Below are positions 1-5,442 of a stretch of DNA of 5,466 bases, in pieces; position 1 is the stretch's first letter, and every line of letters starts with the position of its first letter. Made by a program: the position numbers and the translations under genes. Under the pieces are notes generated by a model. It had not been told where the DNA came from. It did not search any database and saw only the letters and a program-made list of their open reading frames with translations. This stretch comes from a bacterium (GTDB lineage: Bacteria; Patescibacteriota; Minisyncoccia; Minisyncoccales; JAGGSE01): assembly GCA_021159225.1 (NCBI GenBank), contig JAGGSE010000107.1, forward strand, positions 1 through 5,466, written 5' to 3'.

Positions 1-208
1 TGGAAATTGGAATTTGGAAATTGGAATTTTCACTTAATTTCGGTCATTGGAATTTCGGTCATTGGATATTAATTGGAAATTGGAATTTGGATATTGGAAT
101 TTCTAGTTAGTTTTGGTCATTGGAAATTGGATATTAATTGGAATTTGGATATTGGATATTGGAATTTTAGTTAATTTCGGTCATTGTTTCGAAATTCGGA
201 TTTCGGAT
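1..208. repeat. degenerate AT-rich intergenic repeat array (TTGGAA/TTGGATA units)
   Basis: This gene-free stretch is built almost entirely from TTGGAA, TTGGAAA, TTGGATA and TTGGAATT units spaced about 6-9 bases apart. Interspersed is the block GGTCATTG, at 42-49, 57-64, 115-122 and 179-186. An exact 18-bp copy, ATTGGATATTAATTGGAA, occurs at 61-78 and 126-143, so there is also a higher-order period of about 60-65 bp. The last part (about 190-208) shifts to TTCGGA units. The array begins at or before the window edge. No ORF or RNA gene is visible in it. Arrays of this type are, to my recollection, common between genes in Parcubacteria-like genomes. Replication slippage is a likely origin; any function is unknown. 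Confidence 0.85.
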
Positions 209-222
209 TTTTCTCTCTACTA

Positions 223-243
223 TTGCTTATCCAGAGTAAGCAA
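223..243. repeat. 21-bp imperfect palindrome (TTGCTTA...TAAGCAA)
   Basis: TTGCTTA at 223-229 is the reverse complement of TAAGCAA at 237-243, with TCCAGAG between them. Allowing a G-T wobble, 9 of 10 positions pair around the central base 233. It has the same length, and nearly the same sequence, as the perfect palindrome at 2470-2490, differing at two arm positions and at the central base. It lies 36 bases upstream of the promoter of the protease gene. It could be a dispersed palindromic repeat, a protein-binding site or a terminator for something further left. It has no T-run, so a terminator is the least likely. Confidence 0.7.
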
Positions 244-278
244 CGCTTTGTTTATTATTTTACCATAATTTGAAAAAT

Positions 279-306
279 TTGTGATAAATCCAAAATCTGC
301 TATGAT
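279..306 (+). promoter_or_regulatory. candidate sigma-70 type promoter with extended -10 for the presenilin-like gene
   Basis: TTGTGA (279-284, 4/6 to TTGACA) is followed after 16 bases by TATGAT (301-306, 5/6 to TATAAT). The -10 is preceded directly by TGC (298-300), the extended -10 signature. Transcription would begin near 313 and give a leader of about 45 nt. That leader holds a small possible stem (TCTAAG 320-325 with CTTAGA 334-339) and no Shine-Dalgarno motif close to the ATG at 358. This is a sequence match only. Confidence 0.55.
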
Positions 307-357
307 AAAATATACGAGGTCTAAGGGGCCATTCTTAGAAACTAAATATCTGCCAAT

Positions 358-1317
358 ATGAAAGAAGATAACGCCTTTTCAAAGTTCTTTCTATTTGAAT
401 TTCTTCTTTTTTCCTCAACGCTAGGCCTGGGCATATTCTCCGCCTTCAGGATGAGAAAGGTCCTGGAAGTCCAAAATATCAGCCCGGCAAGTATTTCTCC
501 CCTAGATTTCGTTTTTGACTTCTTTTTAGCCACCCTTTTCATTCTCTTTATCCTAAAAATAACCCGGAGCAAAAGAAAAAAGAAGGTATTTTTTAAATTT
601 CTCTTTGTTGTAACCTCCTTCCTTGGGGGAGTAATACTTTTGGCTAGTTTTCTAACAGACCTCTTCTCCTTGGCCTTAATGCTGATATTGATTCTCTGGT
701 GGCTTAAAAGTCCTTCGGTACTTAATCAAAACCTTCTAATGGTTTTGGGTATTGCTGGGATAGGCGCTGGCCTTGGATTAAATCTAAAGCCATATATGGT
801 AATTATCCTTTTGATTATCTTTTCAATTTATGACTGGATTTCTGTATATAAAACAAAGCATATGATAAAAATGGCTCGTGAAATGATAGACAGCGCAGCC
901 CCGTTGGCATTTGTCATTCCTTCGCAGCCCTCAAACCTCGGAGAAAATCTAAAGCAGGTTCAATTAGGAGAAAAGTTTCTGGTTTTAGGCGGTGGAGATG
1001 TGGCTTTTCCCCTAATGCTCTGCGCCTCTCTGACAAGCCAAGGGCTACTGCCTCCATTGCTTGTTGCCGTTTTTTCTTCCGGAGGTCTTTTCTTTACCCT
1101 TTATCTTTTAAGCAGGCAAAAAATTCGGCATCCTCTTCCAGCCCTTCCTCCCATTGCCTTCTTTGCCATAATTGGCTACCTTTTAAGTTTAATGTTAAAT
1201 TTCTTGGGCTTTTTTCCTCTCTTCTTTACCAAAAGTTTCCCCCTTCTTCTCTTCCGAAAGTTTGTGAACTGTGGCAGCAATAATAGTATCTTTGTCTATT
1301 TCTTCCTCTTTTTTTAG
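358..1317 (+). CDS. presenilin/signal peptide peptidase-like intramembrane aspartyl protease (family A22)
   Basis: Predicted to cut substrates inside the membrane with two aspartates. All three family signatures are visible in the right order: YD at Y158-D159 in about helix 6, GxGD as G211-G212-G213-D214 in helix 7, and PAL at P261-A262-L263 at the start of helix 9. Hydrophobic segments at about 10-30, 50-67, 79-98, 100-116, 125-142, 145-165, 204-226, 231-252 and 260-290 give the expected nine helices. A basic stretch (about 69-78, KITRSKRKKK) follows helix 2. The 319-residue length suits archaeal and bacterial presenilin homologues. The ATG at 358 fits because helix 1 starts about ten residues in, but no Shine-Dalgarno sequence precedes it. 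Residues after about 290 form an odd Phe-rich tail that lies antisense to the convergent gene; a true end nearer 290 or a frameshift in the T6 run at 1210-1215 is possible. Natural substrates cannot be inferred. The family call is strong; catalytic activity is inferred from intact motifs. Confidence 0.88.
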   Translation: MKEDNAFSKFFLFEFLLFSSTLGLGIFSAFRMRKVLEVQNISPASISPLDFVFDFFLATLFILFILKITRSKRKKKVFFKFLFVVTSFLGGVILLASFLTDLFSLALMLILILWWLKSPSVLNQNLLMVLGIAGIGAGLGLNLKPYMVIILLIIFSIYDWISVYKTKHMIKMAREMIDSAAPLAFVIPSQPSNLGENLKQVQLGEKFLVLGGGDVAFPLMLCASLTSQGLLPPLLVAVFSSGGLFFTLYLLSRQKIRHPLPALPPIAFFAIIGYLLSLMLNFLGFFPLFFTKSFPLLLFRKFVNCGSNNSIFVYFFLFF

Positions 1318-2424
1318 TTCAATCCCCAGTCCTTTTAGATATGACCTAAGATTTTCTTTAGGAGAATCTAAAAGCGCTTTTCTGATTAAACCGGGGTCTT
1401 TGTCTTTGATTTCTTTTAGTTTCTCTTCATCAAAATCCAAGAATTCAGCATATTCTCCGAGTTTTACCCAATCATCAAGAGAAAAAACCGAGAGGTAATC
1501 CTTGACCTTCTCAAGTTGGGGAAGGTGATGATTTAAAGACAAAAGGGCCCTTTTGTCTTCTTCTTCCAATCTCTCAAAGTCAAAAAGAATCTCCTCTCTT
1601 TTGGAATTATCACCTATCAGGAAAAAGAAGTTATAATCTCTTAATTCTTCCAATAAGTACCTTTTTTCTTTTACCCTCTCATATCTTCTCTTAAGTTTTT
1701 CTTTTCCTTCCTTTAGGGTTTTTCCCTCCCAATTGAAAAAAGAAAGATAGTCATAAATACTTTCTTCTACCTTTTGGGATTTCTTTAACTCCTCTTCAAA
1801 AAACTTTCTTATTTCTTCTGGCTTCTCTCTTTTCAATTTTCCCTTCATTAAAATCACTGAGGGAGAAACCTCGCCCTCTGTGTTCCCTAAAACCACTACT
1901 CCTAAAGAGGCCTCACCTATTTTTTCTCCTTTCACCTTTTCAGTTATTAGACACCTTTCAGCCTCTTCAAATGCATCCTTTCCTGCTTCAACCCTTTCTA
2001 CTTGGCAGGTTCTAGCGAAGGGAAATGCCCTCCACTCCGCTTTAACCTCTCCTGCCCAAGAGTCCTCGGCCTCCTGAAATGCATCTTCTCTCGATTCAAC
2101 CCTTCCTACCCGACAATCTTTAGCATTAAAAAATGCAACCACTCTCACTTTAACCTCTTCTACCTGACAGTGTTGAGCTCTAGTAAATGCAGACCCTTTT
2201 TCCACTTCAACCCTTTCTACCTGACATTCTTTAGCATCCATAAACGCACATCTTTCCGCACGAACCTCTTTTGCTTTAATTTTTCTTGCTTCCGTAAAGA
2301 CCTCTTCTTTTCCCACCACTGGCTCTTCTATCTCCAAATTAGCCAATCGCTTTTGGCTATAATCTATCTGTCTTTCCTCCCTTTTTCCATCTTGTGATTT
2401 AAACCTTTCTATATACCTCGGCAT
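1195..2424 (-). CDS. uncharacterised protein: 18-residue Ala-Phe/Cys repeat solenoid plus charged helical C-terminal region
   Basis: I do not recognise this 409-residue protein, and no function is assigned. Residues 1-40 are polar, with no signal peptide or membrane segment, so a cytosolic location is likely. Residues 41-173 hold seven clear copies of an 18-residue unit (one is 19), roughly AFxxAxxCxVxxVxVxxxx. The Phe positions are 43, 61, 80, 98, 116, 134 and 152, and an eighth degenerate copy follows. Regular 18-residue spacing of small and hydrophobic residues suggests a beta-solenoid, which is an inference. Residues 174-195 (Val/Ile/Gly rich) look like its closing strands. Residues 195-409 are rich in Lys and Glu, with periodic Leu/Phe, and should be mostly helical; the final 40 residues are low complexity. 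The ATG at 2424 sits in AATAAAATTATG with no Shine-Dalgarno sequence, the same start context as the RhuM-Fic gene. The 3' end overlaps the convergent protease gene by 123 bp. The long open frame and conserved repeat register make it very likely a real gene. Confidence 0.8.
   Translation of the reverse strand: MPRYIERFKSQDGKREERQIDYSQKRLANLEIEEPVVGKEEVFTEARKIKAKEVRAERCAFMDAKECQVERVEVEKGSAFTRAQHCQVEEVKVRVVAFFNAKDCRVGRVESREDAFQEAEDSWAGEVKAEWRAFPFARTCQVERVEAGKDAFEEAERCLITEKVKGEKIGEASLGVVVLGNTEGEVSPSVILMKGKLKREKPEEIRKFFEEELKKSQKVEESIYDYLSFFNWEGKTLKEGKEKLKRRYERVKEKRYLLEELRDYNFFFLIGDNSKREEILFDFERLEEEDKRALLSLNHHLPQLEKVKDYLSVFSLDDWVKLGEYAEFLDFDEEKLKEIKDKDPGLIRKALLDSPKENLRSYLKGLGIELKKEEEIDKDTIIAATVHKLSEEKKGETFGKEERKKAQEI
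1906..2304 (-). repeat. in-frame 54-bp coding repeats (seven clear 18-residue units)
   Basis: Codons 41-173 of the minus-strand gene form a tandem array. The Phe codons start at 2298, 2244, 2187, 2133, 2079, 2025 and 1971, so the steps are 54, 57, 54, 54, 54 and 54 bp. Cysteine recurs six residues after Phe in five of the seven units (C67, C86, C104, C140, C158; unit 5 has S122). Ala recurs three residues after every Phe. Similarity remains in the DNA: TTCTACCTGACA (plus strand) occurs at 2158-2169 and 2215-2226, exactly one unit apart. This suggests growth by duplication of whole units. Confidence 0.85.
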
Positions 2425-2435
2425 AATTTTATTAG

Positions 2436-2480
2436 TACCCTATTATTGCTTACCCTATTGCTTACCCTATTGCTTACCCT
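2436..2480. repeat. 12-bp tandem repeat TACCCTATTGCT
   Basis: Four TACCCT blocks start at 2436, 2451, 2463 and 2475. They are separated by ATTATTGCT once and ATTGCT twice, so the period is 15, then 12 and 12. Each junction recreates the sequence TTGCTTACCC (2446-2455, 2458-2467, 2470-2479), which is the left arm of the palindrome that closes the array. It lies just upstream of the minus-strand solenoid gene, so it would fall in its leader or promoter region. Copy number could change by slippage. Confidence 0.85.
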
Positions 2481-2490
2481 GGGTAAGCAA
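2470..2490. repeat. perfect 21-bp palindrome (10-bp arms, 1-bp centre)
   Basis: TTGCTTACCC at 2470-2479 is the exact reverse complement of GGGTAAGCAA at 2481-2490, around the single base T2480. It is a near copy of the 223-243 element. As RNA or single-stranded DNA it could form a hairpin, but a one-base loop would have to open the inner pairs. As double-stranded DNA it is a good shape for a dimeric regulator. It lies 46 bases upstream of the solenoid gene start. A terminator is unlikely because no T-run follows on either strand within a few bases. Confidence 0.8.
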
Positions 2491-2497
2491 GGTCCCT

Positions 2498-2559
2498 TTT
2501 TAGGTTAAAATTAAATCTCAAATTGGTTGACCGCAAAAATTACAAATTACAACCTAAAA
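2498..2559. repeat. 9-bp inverted repeat in the intergenic stretch between solenoid and RhuM-Fic genes
   Basis: TTTTAGGTT at 2498-2506 is the reverse complement of AACCTAAAA at 2551-2559, with 44 bases between. The spacer contains a short direct repeat, AAATTAC, twice in tandem (about 2537-2550). The AT-rich background makes such a match fairly likely by chance. Nothing else in 2491-2643 can be called with confidence; no RNA gene or additional ORF is seen. Confidence 0.25.
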
Positions 2560-2643
2560 TCCAGACGTCAATACCCAATGTCGCTTAAATTTTGGACCTA
2601 ATTTTGTAATTACGCATTTTTAATTTGAATCTGTAAAGGAGGA

Positions 2644-3639
2644 TTATCGGCTGATTAAATTTGTTATTATCTTAATCAAAATATCCCTGTCTTTGGGAGC
2701 ACTTACAGCAATTAAAAGCGTCAGGGCGGTTAAGGCGTTGTCGTTTATCTTTCTTTCTCCTGTCTCCTTATAAAGAAAATCGTTCCGGTCCAAAAAATAG
2801 ACAAATAAAAAAGAGCCGATGCGCTTGTTTCCGTCAATAAATGGGTGGTCTTTTACAATAAAGTACAAAAGATGCGCCGCCTTTTCCTCCAGTGAGGGAT
2901 AAATTTCTTTCCCCTTAAAGGTTTGGTAGATATTTCCCAAAATTGCTTTTAGTTTATTATCGGTTTCTCTGCCAAATAGGTTGCTGGCCTTACCTCTTCT
3001 TGTCAAATCCTTCTTAACTGCCATAATGACCTCTTTTGCCTCTTCATATTTCAAGATAAATTTTATCCTTGTTTTTCTGCTCAAGCGAAGCCTGTGCTTA
3101 TCATACTCCTCAAGCAACCTCAAGGCTTTAGAGTAATCAGCAAGCAAATCCAAAATTTCCCGTCCCTGTCCTGACAAAAGTCTATGCCTTGATCTCTTCC
3201 TTAAAAAGTTAATTGCATGTTGAAGGTCCTCAAACCTTGCCCGCGTTTCCAAAATCCGTTTTTGGTTTATCGCATAACCCGAAACAAGATAATCCTTGAG
3301 AATTCTTGTTGCCCACTTTCTAAAATGAATGGCCCTTGCCGAACTCGTTCTATATCCTACTGCTAAAATCACATCTAAACTATAAAAAGCGACCGGCTTG
3401 TCGGAACCGGCAATGTGCAATTTTCGCACATTGCTTTTTTTATCCACCTCTTTATCTCTAAAAATGTTATTGATGTGTTTGGTAACAACAGAACGCTCCT
3501 TTTTGTAAAGACGGGCAATCTCTGCCTGACTTAACCAAACCCCTCCTTTTTCAAAACGCGCCTCAACCTCAACCTCGTTTCTCGGTCCCCTATAAATTAC
3601 CACCCTCCCGCTTTGCAAGTTATTTTTATTCCCCGGCAT
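2644..3639 (-). CDS. RhuM-family DNA-binding/Fic-DOC fusion protein (putative toxin or protein modifier)
   Basis: Residues about 12-128 match the RhuM (virulence protein RhuM/Bro-N-like) pattern: a WLSQAEIARLYKKERSVVTKHINNIF-type helix-turn-helix at 35-60, then FYSLDVILAVGYR at 85-97 and a FRKWATRILKDYL stretch at 106-118. Residues about 130-215 are helical linker. Residues about 220-331 are a Fic/DOC domain with the active-site motif HPFIDGNKR at 265-273 and a preceding flap region near YPSLEEKAAHLL (247-258). Fic enzymes transfer a nucleotide or phosphate to a protein hydroxyl. Here the loop reads GNK, as in phage Doc (a kinase of EF-Tu), not GNG, and the second arginine of HxFx(D/E)GNGRxxR is absent. 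A Doc-like reaction is therefore possible but unproven. No clear (S/T)xxxE(G/N) inhibitory motif is seen, and no small antitoxin gene adjoins it. The 331-residue length is normal for RhuM-Fic proteins. ATG 3639 is the only sensible start; it has no Shine-Dalgarno sequence. It has a candidate promoter of its own. Confidence 0.9.
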   Translation of the reverse strand: MPGNKNNLQSGRVVIYRGPRNEVEVEARFEKGGVWLSQAEIARLYKKERSVVTKHINNIFRDKEVDKKSNVRKLHIAGSDKPVAFYSLDVILAVGYRTSSARAIHFRKWATRILKDYLVSGYAINQKRILETRARFEDLQHAINFLRKRSRHRLLSGQGREILDLLADYSKALRLLEEYDKHRLRLSRKTRIKFILKYEEAKEVIMAVKKDLTRRGKASNLFGRETDNKLKAILGNIYQTFKGKEIYPSLEEKAAHLLYFIVKDHPFIDGNKRIGSFLFVYFLDRNDFLYKETGERKINDNALTALTLLIAVSAPKDRDILIKIITNLISR

Positions 3640-3665
3640 AATTTTATTTGTCTTTTAACAAAAGG

Positions 3666-3693
3666 ATTAAACCCTTTTTCACTTTTTTGGCAA
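3666..3693 (-). promoter_or_regulatory. candidate sigma-70 type promoter for the RhuM-Fic gene
   Basis: On the minus strand TTGCCA (3693-3688, 5/6 to TTGACA) is followed after 16 bases by TTTAAT (3671-3666, 5/6 to TATAAT). Transcription would begin near 3659, about 20 nt before the ATG at 3639. The -10 sits inside a short inverted repeat (AAAAGG 3660-3665, CCTTTT 3673-3678), which could be an operator or chance. The site separates this gene from RNase J transcription. Confidence 0.45.
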
Positions 3694-3725
3694 TGAGCAA
3701 TCCCGCTAAACAATCCTTGCTAAAA

Positions 3726-3752
3726 TGTCAAGCAGACAAACGCTCCTTGACA
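3726..3752 (-). terminator. terminator-like hairpin after RNase J
   Basis: On the minus strand, four bases after the RNase J stop codon, TGTCAAG (3752-3746) pairs with CTTGACA (3732-3726) across a 13-base loop, followed directly by TTTTA. The seven-pair stem is only moderately GC-rich, the loop is long and the T-run is short, so it would be weak. Position and orientation are right for ending the RNase J transcript. Confidence 0.4.
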
Positions 3753-3756
3753 GGTA

Positions 3757-5442
3757 TTAAACCTCAATTACCACCGGCAGAACCATAGGCCTTCTCTGGG
3801 TTTTTTGAAACAAAAATTTCCCGATTTTGTTGCGAATCTCATCCTTGATATAACTCCAGTTTACCGCCCTGCCCGAGCCAGTGGCTCTTTCAACAATAGC
3901 AATAGTTTTTTTTCGGGTCTCCATAAGCATTCTCTTTGATTCCCGCAAATAAACAAATCCCCTTGAGATAATATCCGGAGATGTCCTGACCCTTCCCGTC
4001 TCCTTATCTACAACCACAATAATTACAAACATTCCATCTCGGGCTAACATCTGCCTGTCTCGCAAAACAACCTGGCCCACATCCCCCACTCCCAAGCCAT
4101 CAATCATTATATAATTTGCAGGTACCTTCTTTTTTTCAAGATAAATTTTTCTTGGGCTTAGATTTATAATATCTCCGTTCTCCGCTACAACTATATTTTT
4201 ATCTTTTATCCCCGCCTCTTCGGCTAACTGGGAATGGGCGACAAGCATTGAATACTGGCCATGGATGGGAAGGAAAAACTTCGGCTTCATAATTCTAATC
4301 ATTTTTTTCAATTCTTCCGCCTTGGCATGACCGCCAGCATGAATGTCCATCATTTTGTAATGGAAAACCCTTGCCCCTTGCTTTAAAATCTCGTCTTTCA
4401 TAATCTGAACCGTTCTCTCGTTCCCGGGAATAACCGACGAAGAAAAAACTACTGAATCCCCCTTCCTTATTTTAATATAGGGATGCTCCTTAAGAGCAAT
4501 CCTCATCAAGACCGCCTCGGGCTCACCTTGGGCTCCAGTGCCCAGAATTGTAATCTGAGAGGGGCTAAATCTTTCAATCTGGCGCGAGGAAATAAAGGTT
4601 CCTTTCTTTGCCTTAATGTAGCCCAATACCCGACACATCTCAACATTCCCTCTCATTGAATAGCCCTCAAGACAAACCCTGCGATGATATTTCTCCGATA
4701 AACTAATAATCTGTTGAATCCGATTTATAAGAGAAGAAAATGTGGCAACGATTATTCTGCCCTTTGATGCCTTAAAAATTTCTTCCAGATTTTTCAAAAT
4801 CTTTTTTTCCGACAAGGAATGTCCCTCTTCTTCAGCATCAGTTGAATCTGACATCAACAACAAAATCTTCCGGCTAGCAATACTCCTTAAACGCTCAAAA
4901 TCCGTAGGCAGGTCGTTTACCGGGGTTTTATCAAACTTGAAATCAGAGGTATGAAAGATATTCCCCACTGGAGATTCAATAAAAAGACCAAGGTTATCAG
5001 GAATATTGTGATTCATCCTAACAAACTCTATCCTAAATGGCCCTAACTGAATTCTTGATTTGTCGTAAACCTGATAGATTTTCAGTGCTGGCTGCTCCGG
5101 AAAATCCTCTTGTCTTTTTAAAATTATCCCTCGGGTCAGAGGGGAAGCAAAAATGGGAAGATTGGGCCGCCATATTCTGCCGAGAAGATAAGGAATAGCG
5201 CCGATATGGTCATAGTGCCCATGGGTAAAGACAACCCCTAAAATATCCTTTGCCCTGCCTTTAAGATATTCAGTGTTGGGAACAAGATAATCTACTCCGG
5301 GCATATCTTCCTCAGGCATACGCAAACCCATATCAACAATCAAAATTTTTCCCTCCCATTCAAAAAGGGTCATATTTCGGCCCACCTCGCCAAGACCGCC
5401 GAGAGGAATTATTTTAAGAAATTTTTTAGATTGTCTAATCAT
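3757..5442 (-). CDS. rnj: ribonuclease J (metallo-beta-lactamase/beta-CASP RNase)
   Basis: Zinc-dependent RNA-decay and maturation enzyme with endonuclease and 5'-3' exonuclease activity in characterised relatives; cytosolic. Residues 10-24 carry the family opening IIPLGGLGEVGRNM. The metal-binding motif HGHYDH is at H74-H79, with further ligands at H145 and D167 (HTSDFKFD). Beta-CASP features follow: SDSTDAEEEG at 198-207, TGAQGEP at 302-308, HAGGHA at 368-373 and PIHGQY at 392-397. The C-terminal domain spans about 440-561 and includes SRGFVYLRES. The 561-residue length is normal, and all catalytic residues appear present. Motif B reads HAGGHA where many RNase J enzymes have HxSGHA. The start at ATG 5442 puts the conserved block ten residues in, as expected, but the reading frame stays open upstream to the window edge (DWYLYPRR), so an N-terminal extension cannot be excluded. 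No Shine-Dalgarno sequence is seen. A weak hairpin follows the stop. Confidence 0.96.
   Translation of the reverse strand: MIRQSKKFLKIIPLGGLGEVGRNMTLFEWEGKILIVDMGLRMPEEDMPGVDYLVPNTEYLKGRAKDILGVVFTHGHYDHIGAIPYLLGRIWRPNLPIFASPLTRGIILKRQEDFPEQPALKIYQVYDKSRIQLGPFRIEFVRMNHNIPDNLGLFIESPVGNIFHTSDFKFDKTPVNDLPTDFERLRSIASRKILLLMSDSTDAEEEGHSLSEKKILKNLEEIFKASKGRIIVATFSSLINRIQQIISLSEKYHRRVCLEGYSMRGNVEMCRVLGYIKAKKGTFISSRQIERFSPSQITILGTGAQGEPEAVLMRIALKEHPYIKIRKGDSVVFSSSVIPGNERTVQIMKDEILKQGARVFHYKMMDIHAGGHAKAEELKKMIRIMKPKFFLPIHGQYSMLVAHSQLAEEAGIKDKNIVVAENGDIINLSPRKIYLEKKKVPANYIMIDGLGVGDVGQVVLRDRQMLARDGMFVIIVVVDKETGRVRTSPDIISRGFVYLRESKRMLMETRKKTIAIVERATGSGRAVNWSYIKDEIRNKIGKFLFQKTQRRPMVLPVVIEV

Noticed and set aside
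1..208. Possible CRISPR array
   Set aside because: Units are 6-9 bases, degenerate and contiguous; there are no constant 25-40 bp repeats with unique spacers and no cas genes.
342..572. Minus-strand 76-residue ORF
   Set aside because: It is the antisense of the protease N-terminal region, with no domain and no start signal.
1271..1498. Plus-strand 75-residue Ser/Phe-rich ORF
   Set aside because: It is antisense to the Lys/Glu-rich C-terminal region of the solenoid gene; composition is explained by that strand.
1880..2077. Plus-strand 65-residue ORF
   Set aside because: It is antisense to the solenoid repeats, with no independent support.
2002..2397. Plus-strand 131-residue ORF
   Set aside because: It lies opposite the repeat region of the solenoid gene; its Phe/Cys/Ser-rich periodic composition is the complement of the repeat codons.
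2500..2580. Promoter for the solenoid gene, for example TTGACG or TTGCGG on the minus strand
   Set aside because: Several -35-like hexamers occur in this AT-rich stretch, but none pairs with a convincing -10 at 16-18 bases, so no single site is supported.
2635..2642. AAAGGAGG on the plus strand, a perfect Shine-Dalgarno sequence
   Set aside because: No ATG/GTG/TTG-started frame of any length follows at a suitable distance; the next codons reach a stop (ATT ATC GGC TGA). It lies just past the 3' end of the RhuM-Fic gene on the other strand.
3710..3731. Perfect -35 hexamer TTGACA on the minus strand in the RNase J 3' hairpin
   Set aside because: No acceptable -10 lies 15-19 bases downstream (the sequence there reads about TAGCGG); the TTGCCA/TTTAAT pair further down is a better promoter.
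4742..4954. Plus-strand 70-residue ORF
   Set aside because: It lies wholly antisense to well-conserved RNase J codons.
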